Of a stretch of 64,000 bases of DNA, positions 21,358-36,300 are shown piece after piece. This DNA comes from Bombyx mori (Eukaryota; Arthropoda; Insecta; Lepidoptera; Bombycidae). The stretch is from the NCBI RefSeq assembly GCF_030269925.1, contig NC_085123.1, positions 1,674,001 through 1,738,000 of the forward strand, read 5' to 3'. Under the pieces are notes generated by a model. The model was not told where the DNA came from, made no database searches, and saw only the letters and a list, made by a program, of their open reading frames with translations. The position numbers and the translations under genes were made by a program. How positions within the stretch are numbered: position 1 is the stretch's first letter; every line of letters begins with the position of its first letter.

Positions 21358-24300
21358 GTGAGTAACATTTATTTTTAACAGATTTCAAAAAGTAGGAGTT
21401 TTTCAATTTGACGGTATTTCTTTTTGTGTGTCTCCTCTGTAGTTTGTCTGGGTGAACAGATAAGGTATATGCAATGAAGAAATAACTACAAAATATACTA
21501 GTAACAACTAATAAAATTAACGGTGGTAAGATGTTTTAGAATTTGAGTAGGCAAAAAAACAATACGCGCAAAACTAATGTTTACAAAGCCATCTGTTATC
21601 AATGAGTGAAACTATGGATAAGGCGGTTTTGCATCAAAATTTATTATATTTTAAATAAATTGCAATATACATAATTATAAACATGATTATGAAAAATTGT
21701 GGGTTAGGCCACTATTGCGCTGACGGCCTCATATATGCGAGTTTATCTCAAAAATGTCGTAAGCGAGATTCAGGCATCTGTCAAATACCTTGTGGTCTCT
21801 TTCTTAGAGAGACGGTTGAAAATGATCTTCTTCTTCTTAGCGTTTTCCCGGTCCAATGTCAGGGTCCGCTTTCCTACATAAACTCCTCTTTGCCCGGTTT
21901 TCGGTATCCTTCTGGGTGAGGTGATTCTCTTCCACAACCGCCATTACCACATGGGGGGTGAAAACGATGTTTCCGAAACTAAAAAAAATATTTTTACTGA
22001 TGGTAGGACCTCTTGTGAGTCCGCACGGGTTGGTGCCACGACCCTACCTATTTTGCCGTGAAGCAGTAATGCGTTTCGGTTAGAAGGGTGGGGCAGCCGT
22101 TGTTAGTAAGCCATTGGGTAGGTGGTGGCATTTACGTTGTAGATGTTTATGGGCTTCAGTTACCACTTAACACCAGATATGCCGTGAAATCGTTCACCCA
22201 TTTATTCAATGAATAAATAAAAAATGACGAAAATAAAAGAGTCACGATGCGTAGGTACTTATTATTCAGTGCATACCAAAAATTTACAAACGAAATTCGT
22301 ACCGTCAAATTATCGTGCCGTCAAGTGTGCGAACGTGCTGCGCGGACATCTCACATACCAGATAATCCAGCAATTTGTTTAAGTAAAAAAAATGAGCTTA
22401 TGTCAACGTTCGCACAAACATAGATAGCGCTTTGTGGACGCAGTTTAAAGTTTGATTGTTTGAAGTATTTAATATTATTAGTATTATTTAATAAAAAAAA
22501 CTAATGACACTCGGGAACTGCCGTGGTAAAGCTATTGCATAGCATTTTTTATCAACTTATGCCATTATAATTAGACAATAATAATTTAATATTAAAACCA
22601 TAATAAAATAAGACCATGCTATATTTATAAACATTAACAAAAGCAAAACATTAACTGTCCACCTCACACTCATAAGCTAGACCGCGCGAGAGAGAGATGG
22701 GCAGACTTTTCATGATCTGCATGCAGTGCGACGTCACGCCGCGCGCTTATTCACAAGCACTACACAAGCGCAATGTGTGAATGTGTTGAACGCGAGCTGT
22801 ATGGTAGGTGGAGTGAGGGGTGTTAGGTTTTATTTTCGTCACGAAATTTTTTGATTCGGTCGCCACGCTCATAGAAAAGCTATGCAATAGCTTAATAATA
22901 ATAATACTAGATGAAAACGAGCAAACTAGTTACAGTTCACTACAGAGAATAAAACTGAAATGCCACAATCCACCTTAAGATCTAAGACACAAAGATCATT
23001 TAATTACATTAATACAACGGCTGTACATTTCAAACGGATCAATTTTTTTACTTTGTGTAAGAAATTGTGCAATTTTTTTTATATAATTTTATTATTTAAT
23101 GGGATATCCATGTACTTACTTGCTTTTAGATTTATTTGCATCATGAAAAAACGGACACGCTAACTCCTTGATAGATCTAAAACAATTATCGTTTAAAGTT
23201 AAACACATTACTTTGCAGATAAAATACGTGTTAAGATTTCGAAGTGAAGTCGTGAAAAATGCGGCAAATCCAGCATTTATTACAAGTGAACTTAACTTCA
23301 GCTTTATAATATTAGTGTAGATTAAAATCAAATGATATAAATGGCTAATTTATTTAAAATTAAATATAAAGTATACTTGTAACGAATAACATATTTATTT
23401 TGATTGGAATTAATATCATTTTTATAAAAACACCTTCACAAATAATGATTTATTTTAGAACAAATTTTGTTAACATAAAAAGTTTATAGGTTTTTTTAGT
23501 AGTTTTTTTTTTCGGTCCAGGGGCCGTACCACCTACCAGGTTTCCGCGCCTAGGGGACGTGTGGGCTATGTGGGACTTGACAATCTGCAGATGTTGAGAG
23601 CAGACCGCGGGCCCAAGGATGTTTTAGGGCGCTACCTACCAAACAACTCCCCTTGCACTCTCTCTCCCAACCTCCGATCTCGGCCCTACACAGAGTAGGG
23701 GGGTTCCCGCAGTCAACACTAAAACACGCAAGATGTAACATTTGACTTTGTCAGAGAATCTGGGAACACAGTAGTGACCTTTGCGCAGTTTCTTTGGGGA
23801 GATTTTTTCTGCTAGGATTACAACCCTATGGAAAAAATATTTTAATAAATAGTGTTAAATGTAAACACGTAAATTAAGCGAACTGTGAATATTCCTTGAA
23901 GTGAAAACTATACACCTTTTTCTTTGATGGCAACCTAAGTGGAAATATCGAAGGGTCGCTAGGACCAAATCTTCCGCTGTGTCATGTCCTTTTTTGGGTG
24001 TGTTGTAAATTTCACGGAGTATAAAAACCCAAGATTTTCCGTAGATAATTCGAGCGCATGCACACGCATGAGTTCCATTTGTGGCCTAGTGCATACCCTG
24101 ATGTACATACAATAAAGTGCTTAAGATATGGTACACTATAATCTTTGATCAGATATCCTAACATTTTTTCGATTTTTACGATTAAGAAAGAGCAAAACAC
24201 GTAAGCAACAAGTAATTAATTCAAATTAAGCTAGTATGGTACGCAGTGGCATTATTAGCTGCTACTGGTAGGATGTATTGTGGGGACGCACGGATAGGAA

Positions 24301-27300
24301 CCACCATTCTGTATATTTCTATCGCAAACCATTTGCTTAGACTTTAAAATCGTGTACTTAATCAATTGAATTAACAACGCTATTTGTTACAGCTGTCCGC
24401 AGAAGACTCCGGAAGCCATCAAAGGTGTCCACATCGGTTTCGTCCAGCGTCTCTAGATCCACAGATCAAGTTCTCTCAGCTAGCGTGAACAGACCAAAGA
24501 TTCGTGGTCGTCCTTCAATAGCCAGTAGAAAATCATCCGCGGCTCTGGACAACTCCGTCACCACCGAACATCACAAAGATAAGGATGGATACAAGGTTAG
24601 TTGATTTAAAAGATATGTTCACACTATTTTTCTCTCTCCAAGATTTTAGTGTCACAAGTGTCCTAACTTTTTGTAGTGTATCTGATTATTGTTCAAATAA
24701 CAACATATAAGTCGAGCTAGATACAAGTAAAATAAATGTAGACAATATTTTGAAGAGCCCATATACTCGCCACTGCCATCATATATTATTGAATGAAATG
24801 CATGTCTCACGGTTTCAATTACATTGGACATGGTCAATGCTGGATATCCTTATCTTCAATCCGGAATACTTGACATATATGAGGCATGAAAGCAGAATTA
24901 TACAGAATTTACCTACCTCTACAATATACCTTAGCAACGGTTACGGCTTATCACAAAGTAATAAATTCTGCACTTTGGATCTTTATTATGCGACAACCTT
25001 AATATTCAGAAGGACCTGCCGCCCGGTTTGGATATATATTTTAAAAAGTTAGGAGTTTTGAATTCTGGCATAGTCACATCACTTTATCGAACATGAAAAA
25101 ATAAAAAAGGCAAGAACATTTTTGCGAGACCATTTCTGCAATCTTACATAACACCTAGCCATACTTACAGCTAGGTAATAGTTATAAACAATAAAATACT
25201 TAATGTGTAGTTGTAATAAGGAACGCACTAGATCTTATAAAGTTCTATTATGTATCAACAAGCATCAAGTTTTTCTTCACACGATCTAATTATTTAATTA
25301 CAAGAAACTAGATTTTTGCCTTCACCGGTTTTAGAAAGGCCGCAACTTCCCGTCGGTACTAGGAAAGACAGCCTTCTAAGTACTTAGCACTGTTGTAATA
25401 AAATACATGTAATGCATGAATATATATATTCCACGAGAAATTGGACTCTATATTGAGGCAATAAGGTTTTTTGCGTTGATATTAAAAATGTGGTTTAGTT
25501 GGTAGATGCAAAACGCTATGCGGATGTGATTGAGATTTTCGAATGTCGAGTTGACGGCCTTCAAAGCGAGTGTTTGCGGAATCCCTTTTTAAGAATTAAT
25601 GTACCTTGAAACTATTGATGTATAGAGGCCAAAATTCAATGCATTAGAAACATTTGAGTTGATGGTTTAACCAAATTTAGCAGCACTAGTAATGGTCTCA
25701 TAAATTTAAATGTAGCAGGACATAATCCTTCTCTTTCCTTGGGATCGAAAACGTCAAACAGGCTACCTGATGAATAATATCGATGCTAATGATACTAGAT
25801 AGTATCTAGTATATCTAGTGTATTTAGTATATCTAGTGTATCTAGTATATCTAGTGTATCTAGTATATCTAGTGTATCTAGTATATCTAGTGTATCTAGT
25901 GTATCTAGTATATCTAGTAGATACTAATCATGACTACTACATATACTTTTTTTTTTTTAAAACAATCACGCCCCGTTAACTTGTCCCATACTAAGTTCGT
26001 AAAGAACATGTGTTACAGGTACCAGATAACGGAAATAAATGTAAGATGTTTATTATACACATACATATATTTAATATACATCCTTGAAAAGACATTTTAT
26101 ATTTATCATACCAATATCCTCCCTTGGCGGGAATCGAACCCGCAACCCCCTTGTGTAGTGATCATGTCAGTTACCACTACACCAGACGGTCGTTAAATTA
26201 CCTTTGAAGTGGCAAGATCACTTTTATATATTATTATAAATAAGGTATGAACGCTTCTAAAACAAATGGTCTTACTAACTCCAAACTCATTAACATTTCC
26301 ACCTAACCCTCCACACATAGGCTATCTCTGAATTGTGAAATGTAAGATCCTGAAATTCTGATGACTTTCCACCTTTTCAGTATGTTTTTTAATTTATTTA
26401 TTGCATAGATGGGTGGACGAGCTCACAGCCCACCTGGTTTTAACTGGTTACTGGAGCCCATAGACATCTACAACGTAAATGCGCCACCCACCTTGAGGCC
26501 TAAGTTCTAAGGTCTCAGGTATAGTTACATGTACAATTTTATCATGATATTTTGATTCCCAGATCGTCTGCTATTACACCAACTGGTCCCAATACCGGAC
26601 GAAGGTCGGGAAGTTCGTTCCAGAGGACATTCAGCCCGATCTCTGCACCCACATCATCTTCGCTTTCGGCTGGCTGAAGAAAGGAAAACTGAGCAGCTTC
26701 GAATCGAACGATGAGACGAAAGACGGGAAGACAGGACTGTACGACAAGATTAATGGGCTGAAGAAAGGGAATCCTAAACTAAAGACTCTATTGGCCATTG
26801 GTACGTTTTTGTTTTGTTTTGGGTACTCAGAAAAAGATTAGAAAGTACTGGCGTAGACTTCATAAAAGGAGGATTCGCCCAATGCGGTTGGAGATTTGCT
26901 TAGTCTCTCATAATTCCGTCTTTTTTTTATCTCTCAAACCGATTTCTTTTTATTTCAAAGGATATACTTTCAAAATCTGTCTCATAGAAATATCTTACCA
27001 GGGCTATGGAGTCCTCCCCTATACCTTGTATACGATTATACCTCAAAGTATCACAAAACAACCAGCTTTGTAAATATTTTAAATGACCTAAGTACACGCA
27101 ATTCACTCAAAGACTGCGTAAGCATCAATATTAGTTTATCTTAACGCCAGGAAGCCATTAGGAATAAACACGTCATACCACGATAATGGGAGTTAAATAA
27201 AACTAATGCTGGCTAAAAATCTGCGAAACTATTCAAATTTTCCTTTGTTTTATCGTTTTTCTACTACCTGCTCGAATAAATCTTACAGAAATTTATGCTT

Positions 27301-30300
27301 CTGGCATTGCCCATTCCCCTGAACAATAGTAATCACTTTCCACCAGTTTCGCATGCTCATTTCTCACCTGGCACTAGCTCACACGAGTTAAAGCGCCTAT
27401 TTGCTTCTACCATATTACGAAGTACACAATAACCTGAATTCACTCGAACAATTCAATGTAACTGAATATAGAAGTTTCGCTAGCAAAAACCCTTTCTCCT
27501 TTGTGTGGAATGTATGGTCTATTTAGCCTACAAGGCGGCAGCGGTAGGCGTAACGTACCGCAAAGTTAAACTCAATGGACTAAGGATGTAGCAATTATCG
27601 ATAATTCTTAATTATATCGATAAAGATATATATTTTAGTTCTCATTTTAAACTAACACGGTATCTAGAAAATTTTGATACTTTCTTCGACCTAGATTTGT
27701 TTAGAGTTGAACTATTTTATACTCCATTTGGTGGTTTTTACCTCCAGACCATAAGTAAAACGCATCAGAGAAACTTCCACCGTAGTAATCTGCTTCTTTA
27801 TTGATGAGGTACATGACTCTTGTCTCCTTGTGATGCAACTCTTCAGTGTTCTTATCTAAAGCACTGGTGTTAGGACATTCTGGAAACACCTTGGCTTCGC
27901 CTTTCTCAATTAGATAACATAACCTTTATAGGTTGAATTAATAGCCAATTTACAAAACGCGAATTGCCATTTTTACAACGCGCGTAGTTAAATTTTAATA
28001 TCGTCACAACAATAATGTTCAATTACTTCAGAATTGTCGTGAAATTTAATTGTCGCATAAAATAATGTCTTTGTTTACTTTCTAAGAATTACATGCATGT
28101 TTAGCAAAAAACCGACGAAGAACATTAAAATATGTTGTAAAAAATTACGTTCAAAAATGTCAATGGGTCGTAGATGACGTAATTTGTATTGTGACATTAA
28201 AATTACATATTTAATGGTTCATAATCTATACTAATATAATATGTCTACTGTTACAGTGGTTTTTACGGATGTTCCGTTATAACTACTGAATCATGCATCC
28301 GTTTGACTTGAAACTTGGTATCCATGTAGAAAATACATGTACTTAATGGATAGGCTAATAGTTATATGAGTGTTGGCCTCCCTAATACTATTTTTTTTTA
28401 TTGCTTAGATGGGTGGACGTTAAACTCCTTTTAATATTGTACATGCGTAATTACTTAATGCTGTTTCTGTAGGAACTATTCACAATGTACCTACGTATAA
28501 TAGACTAGCCGTACTCGCCCGCTTCGCTGGGCATTTAAAATTAACATTAGCAACATAACTATACTGAGACCTTAGAACTTATATCTCAAGGTGTGTGGCG
28601 CATTTACGTCGTAGATATCTATGGGCTCGAGTAACCACTTAACACCAGGTGGGCTGTGAGCTCGTCCACCCATCTAAGCAATAAAAAAAAATAAAAAATT
28701 GTGGATATAAAAAAAAAGGTTTTATTAACCCGAGTATGTTTTGTGGAACTATTAACTCAGTTTAATAATTTATAACGGAAGAAATCAATAAGTTATCTTT
28801 ATCTTTATAGGTAATATCTAAATTACATAATTTAACAGTCAAAATACGAAATTTTCTACCAATCAGTCATAATAGACTTCTTTTTTAGAAATTTTTGAAC
28901 CTTATATAAAACTTATGAAATTTACTTGTTACACAGCCATCTCAAAACACACAATGCTTTACCTCTTAGAGCTCATAAACATAAACCGGACATCATTTCT
29001 ATTTAAACGTAATACTTAAAACTTTAAACGTAGGCCCCTAAAAACGCTCTATACAAAACTCGGGTGACAAACAAAACTTTGATATCAATTTCTAGAACAA
29101 CTCAGGATCTGATCCCAAGTCGATTGCCGTCACTTGACAACCCTGGAATACGCAAATACAAACAAAACACGTGCAAGCCATGTCCACGATATGCGAACGA
29201 CTTTCTAGTTATGGATAAGCCGTTAAGAACGTGACATAACTATATTGAAGGTTTCGCAACGATAATTATCGGTTGGCGACAAAAGTAAAAGCTTCAACCA
29301 TATGTGATTAGCACTGGCTCGTTAATGGAGCGGGTACTTTCAAACAAAACAAATGCAACCGTAGAATTCTTCTTTTTCTCCACCTTATCCCACTATATGG
29401 GGTCGGCACAGCTAATTTTTCTCTTCCATTCTCTTCTATCAGCCGTCATCTCAACACTCACTCCTCTCTCTCTCATATCGTCATTCACACACTCCATCCA
29501 TGTCTTCTTCGGTCGACCTCTTCCCCCTCTACCTTGCACTACCATTTCCATACGTCTCCTAGTCACATGCATCTTTTCTCTACGCATCACATGTCCATAC
29601 CACGCTAGAATTGCGATAAAATTATTTTGCACGTGAAATAAAAACATCGATGTCGATAAACGATGTCACAGCACTAGCGCCCCGTGCGAACATACAGCGA
29701 CGGCTTTCCCACGACACAAAGCGCGGCTGGTGTCGTTTTCACCTATTTTCACGGGAACTATCGACGGCAAAAAGAAGGAAAAAATAAAAACACAGAGCAC
29801 AGTTTTCATAAGAGCAGAAAAACGTGGAGCGGCCTTACCGCGTATCGATAATGTAATGTATCGACATTTATTACGTGCTAGCCCAGCACTAGTCGCATGT
29901 GTTGTGGATTTTTCGGACCTGGACGTGTAAAACTGAATTGTATTTTGTTGTTGTATGTATATTGTTAGTTAAACATGACGTTTTTAATACGCTTTTATTA
30001 GCTTCAGACGTATGTATGTTAGTATGTAACGGAATTTTTGAACATGATTTTGACCCCCTTCAGAACTTCGGATTAACTTGAAATTTCGTATAATTATTAA
30101 GGACCGATGAAAACTCAATATAAAAAAAAAATGAAAATAAATTTTAATAAATTTGAATTAAAAATAGTGTAAGAAAAAATTATTTTATTGTAAAAAAGCG
30201 TGGATTTTCTATAAAAGCGTTTTTTGTTAGTTATTTTAAACTATTATTTATTTTTTTCCTTTGAAATACGGAAGGTTATGCGGCTTCTGGGTGTGATTTC

Positions 30301-33300
30301 ATACAATTCGTTTACCCTTCAAATTTGCCGACATTCTTTAGAACTGAACAGCGTCAGCATTGAGCTCCGCCTCCTGGTAAACGGCAATGTTACTAGAAAT
30401 ATCGTTTAGTTCATAATTTTTCATTTTGAAAACGAAATACTTTACAAAATAAAACCAAGAAAGTATTCTAAACGTTTTAATGACGGAAAAAAAGTGGTTT
30501 TAATTGTGTTTCTTCGACTTGAGAAAATTCAAGAAAACACTCACTTTGGTTACGACAAGTAAACTCATAAGCCTTCATTTGGTGTGCGGGGCGGGTCAAA
30601 ATTTACCCCTAACTATATTTCCACCAGCGCATGGCAGCTCTTTCGCGACCAGCACTAGGGTAGATTAAAAAGCTATAACTTTGCGAAAACGTTCTTTATA
30701 TAATTTAAATTTAAATACGTACTTAAGAAATCTTCAGGATTTACTTCCACGGTGAAAGAAATAATAACATAATGTAATAAAAATCGAACCCGCAAAACTA
30801 TAATTTACGTAATTACTGGTGGTAGGACCTCTTGTGAGTACACACGGGTAAGTACCACCATCCCGCCTGTTTCTGCCGTGAAGCAGTAATGCATTTCGGT
30901 TTGAAGGGTGGGACAGCTATTGTAACTATACTTGAGACCTTAGAACTCATATACTCATGTGTAACTATACTGAGACCTTAGAACTCATATCTCAAGGTGG
31001 GTGGCGGCATTTACGCTGTAGATGTCTATGGGCTCTAATAACCATTTAACACCAGGTGAGCTATGAGCTCATATACCCATCTAAAAAATAAAAAATAAAA
31101 AATTGTTTACCGTTAAAATATTAATATAAAATAAAAATAGCATAACCGCTATTTTTAATAGCACTCATAAACCTAAATAAATAAATTATTTTTTCATTTA
31201 ACGACATTCTTCTTCATATTTCCGTTGACCTGTGAACCGAAAAACAATTAAATTATACAACAATCAACAATTTACGACAAGGAAATTCTATTTTATTCAT
31301 AGCTCATTGTTTTAATAAGGAAGCGATAGTAACTTTATTACTGTGTTTTGTTATGTAATTTTTATTATAGCTCAATATTAAACGTTTTATTCTCATGTCT
31401 GTTGAAATTATGTGTGGTTATGGATTTGGTGTTTTAATTGCACTAGTTTTATTAACAGGCGCAAAACCAGCCCAGTGTTCATTGGTTACCAAAACTTAGA
31501 GACTTCACAACGTGAATATCTAACTTGAAGTCGAAGTTGTTCCTTTGAGTCAAAGTTCGTGGTTTTTTTTTACTAACTATGCTGATAGCCTTGAGAGGCT
31601 ACTTCAGCTTCGCCTTGACGTGTAGGTGAGCTCACAGGGCTCAGACCGGGAGTGTTGCTAACATTGGCTCTAGCAAGAGCAGTGCCTCGCAGAATCTACC
31701 ACCGGATCGGAAACGTGATCTACTGAGAAGATCCGGTGAGAAACTCACTGGGCTGTGTCTATGGGTCAATAGTTCGTGACTGCTTACTGAAGTTTATTAG
31801 AGCGGCAGAAATAGGAAGGGTGGTGGTACCCACTCATGAGGGCTTATAGTACATACCGCAGCTGATAATCACCCAAATTATTAAATTTCTCTTCTAACAT
31901 GTTCATTCCAAAGTGCACTCACTACGTTTGGTGGACTGGTAGAGAATGCCTTAGACATTAAGTCCGCCAATGTAGATAAATGTGTACATGAAATGTAATA
32001 AATAAGAAAGAGAAAATTAGAGAATTAAATTAGAAAATTAAAGAGAAAATAATAAGAAAAAGAGAAAATTAAAAAAACTTTATGGTTGGAATTTTTTGTT
32101 AGGATAATAATATGTATTATTTTCTTGTATCTAAACTTTAAAAAAATATATTTTCATCCTACCGTTTCTACAAGCATATTGTGTTGAAACAAAAATTAAC
32201 CTTCCACGAAAAATGAAAATGGCGGAAGTAATTTTTCAAGATAATCACAAACACGAGATTGAAACATTCAATAGTACATACAAAACATGAGTTTATGTCA
32301 GTATCAGTACTGGATGTCTTTTCCTTTAGCAGATCGAATACAAAGCTGAAAATGCTTTATTACGATCGATCACTCGGTCCTTAGTACGAGGCTAAATTCA
32401 TTTAAGCCATTCAAAAGCATTGAGGTGGCTGAAAATTATTTTTTAAAAAATCGTTACGCAGCTAATACCTAACTATTATGGTACCCTTATTTTTGTACTT
32501 TAAGTAAAGGTTTCTCTTTCCTGTAAACTTCTGTTCTTCAACAGGCGGTTGGTCTTTCGGGACTCAGAAGTTCAAGGACATGGTGGCTACCAGATACGCC
32601 CGGCAGACGTTCATCTACTCCGCGATTCCTTACTTGAGGGACAGGAACTTTGACGGGCTCGACATCGACTGGGAATACCCCAAGGGTGGAGACGACAAGA
32701 AAAACTACGTGCTCCTGTTGAAAGGTAAGGCTCTTGATATAACCAGTTCTACTCGTGTTAGGACGACTTGTCCCTATTTCTGTCGCTTTTATCGCAGGGC
32801 AGTTCCCGATTAGAAGAATGCTGTTGCAGAGCTTTTTTATTTATTGCTTAGATGGGTGGACGAGCTTATAACCCACCTGGTGTTAAGTGGTTACTGGAGC
32901 CCATAGACATCTACGAAGTAAATGCGCCACTCACCTTAAGATATAAGTTCTAAGGTCTCAAGTATAGTTACAAGTGTAGTTAGAGCTGACATTAAGACCT
33001 GATATCTCGAGTTGGGTGACGGCATTTACATTGTTAATATTCTTCGGAAATCATGTAACACCAGGAAGACTAAAAAATCATACACCCGACGCACAAATAA
33101 AAATAAAAAAGTATGTAAAATTATATTTTCACCGGGAAATGCACGCAATTATAGGTGATGTTGTCCAAGTGGTATGAGCTCCAATATAATTCTCCACAGT
33201 AAGATTGAGGCTTTCTCGATATCGTCTGAGATCGTATGATAGTGCGACGATGACTCTGCTTTATTAATGAAACATCAGAATTATGTGAACTTTTTTTCAT

Positions 33301-36300
33301 TCTGAAGTCTTATCTACGTGATGACAACAATTGTTTTATTTTATCAATACCAAACAACAAACATATTTCTAAATAATATAGTTAAGCAATTGAAAAAAAT
33401 ACACTAAAATACCAAACCAAACCAAACTAAGAGTTAGTCTCATCTTTTTATCCTGTTGATTCTGGTCGGTTTGTCAGGGCGAAGTTACAAAATTAATCTA
33501 CTGTCATCGGTGCTTAATGTGTGACAATTTTTCAAGCTAATCGGACGTCTTGTGAAGTCTTTGTAAATTACGTTCAAAGTTCTCTACGAACTAACAAACA
33601 TACAAACAAACCAAGATAATAAAAGCCTGTTAAAAATTACGATCCATAATTGTATTACTGTTCGATTCAGCATCAATATTTAAAATTAAATGTATTTTTT
33701 TTTTTTTTTTTTTATTGCTTAGATGGGTGGACGAGCTCACAGCCCACCTGGTGTTAAGTGGTTACTGGAGCCCATAGACATCTACAACGTAAATGCGCCA
33801 CCCACCTTGAGATATAAGTTCTAAGGTCTCAGTATAGTTACAACGGCTACCCCACCCTTCAAACCGAAACGCATTACTGCTTCACGGCAGAAATAGGCAG
33901 GGCGGTGGTACCTACCCGTGCGGACTCACAATAGGTCCTACCACCAGTGGGAATTCGTGGAATGTATTCGATTAAAATATCCAATAATGCAATCTGTGGC
34001 CGTGTACCGAAATATTGGCAAACATCGGACCGACACGGCAGGTGACCGTTCGCCGCAGAGCTATGAGGAAATAGATACGAAGTTTTTTTTTGTGCGATAT
34101 TTTATTGCAAATAAACATATCGAATAAAAAAAAAGTTTATTCATGGCTGAAGTCTTTCATGAAACAATGGATAGTATTTACCTGCCCCGGCATCTAACTC
34201 CTTTTTTATTATTTGTTTTTTTGAGCATCGAGGAGTCCGTTTGCGTCTTTCACTCATGCACCCTAAAATGTCTTTAGATTAGTTATTTAGATTGGTTAGT
34301 TATTTTAGATTTAGCGGTAGGCAGCGGCTTGGAGCGGTAGGCAGCGGCTTTAGCGGTAGGCAGCGGCATGGCTCTGCCCCTGGCATTGCTGAAGTCCATG
34401 GGCGACGGTAACCACTCACCATCAGGTGGTATGCTCGTCTGTCTACAAGGGCAATAAAAAAAAAGTTAGAAAATCAGGTGCGGTTACTATTTATCTTATA
34501 GATAGTAGAATCATGTAAATATAAACCGATTTGGTGTTTTTAACCCTTTAAGAGCAAAGCGTCGATAGATCGACTCTCTATAAAGTGCGTCGGAATACCG
34601 ACGAATGCGCATATTGATTATAGGTCTTAGGTAACGATCTGTACAGAGGTGTCTTGACGGCCGCACGTATAACGCTGTAATAAGTTAATAAAATATACAT
34701 TAAGTAAAATTATTTTGCTGTGATTTAGTATTTACTGATTTTTATTATGTTAATGTTTTTTATAAGGTACTTTTTTTTCAAAACTCTTTTAGCAATTTCT
34801 GAAATATATGTGAAAATAAGCTCAGCATTGAAAGGGATAATTTTTTTTTATAATTAGTAAACTTATTGTCGTCAAACTCTGAATGAATTTTCAATATATA
34901 TATTCATCCATTACTAAAACAATTTCAACAATCACTCAATTTTAACGATCACTTTAATTTTAAAATTCATGAAAACATTCGAAAAGTAATTTAGTTAAAA
35001 GCTCCACTGAAACTGAGCTTGCTAGCTTAGAATCTTATTAGCTTAAAACATTACCAAGCATTTCACAGTTTTGTTTTACTCCTGAAGAACGTCTAGACGA
35101 ACTGAATTATTCATATTACTATTCATAATATTATGTATAACTCTGACAATTTGTAAAATTGCAATACCATTTCTTTTCGGGTTTTTATTTCGAATCTTTT
35201 TTTTTTTTTTGTTGCCTAGATCTGTGGACGAGCTCACAGCTCACCTGGTGTAAAGAGGTTACTGGAACTCATAGACATCTACAACGTAAATGCGCCACAC
35301 ACCTCGAGATATGAGTTGTAAGGTCTCAGTATAGTTACAACGGCTGCCCCACCCTTCAAACCGAAACGCATTACTGCTTCACGGCTGAAAATAGGCGGGA
35401 CGGTGGTACCTACCCGTGCGGACTCACAAGAGGTCCTACCACCAGTAATTACGCAAATTACAATTTTGCGGGTTTGACTTTTATTATACGATGTTATTCC
35501 TTCACCGTGGAAGTCAATCGTGAACAATAGCATAATATCATAATATAATCTAGAAACTGATTTACGTTTCTTGGGAATTTTACTAGAAATATCGTGCTCT
35601 TCATGTCGATAATTTGTAGAAGTACGATCTAGGTTCTGTTTCTAAGCACCGTCTGCTTGAAACCAGAATTAATGTAAATTTTAGCCGAGTATTTGGAATA
35701 GTACACTCTGAAATGAAGTGGAGTACACTCATAAGTTTGTAGGCAGCGGCTTGGCTCTGCCCCTGGCATTGTTGAAGCCCATGGACGACGGTAACCACTC
35801 ACCATCAGGTGGGCCGTACGTTTGTATGCCTGCAAGGGCAAAAAAACGCTACTGTCTTCCATTATCACTCGCAAGCAACACGCGTGCTTATCTGCTTTCG
35901 AAGTTAACAAAACAAGAGATTTTAAAGTCGCATATCATGATAATATGTCTCTAACCATCCATATGGAAACCGAGATCCATATGGAAACTTTCACGATCTA
36001 CCTTGAGACGTGAGATATTGACCTCAAAAAAATTGAATTATCGTAGGTTCTGCGAATTACTTTGGGCAGAAATACACAAGACATTTTTAATGAAATGTTG
36101 GCTTAGTTTTACCGAGTTCATATATGTATGTAGTTGTAATTTAATAGCAAGTACATGTACTTGTCAGGCATTCAGCTTATTGCTATAATTTAGGTTACGA
36201 GCTAGACTGATTGATACAAGGGAAGAATGTGCCCAAAACATTATGCTAACAGCGGCTAATAACTGACAACAAATTATGTTCAATTATTAACGAAGCAAAA

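Noticed and set aside
23518..23745. GC-rich island as promoter or gene
   Set aside because: It is bordered by T-runs and resembles a LINE 3' region. The 63-codon frame has no domain.
25792..25922. CRISPR-like array
   Set aside because: Contiguous 10-bp tandem units with no spacers, in an insect genome.
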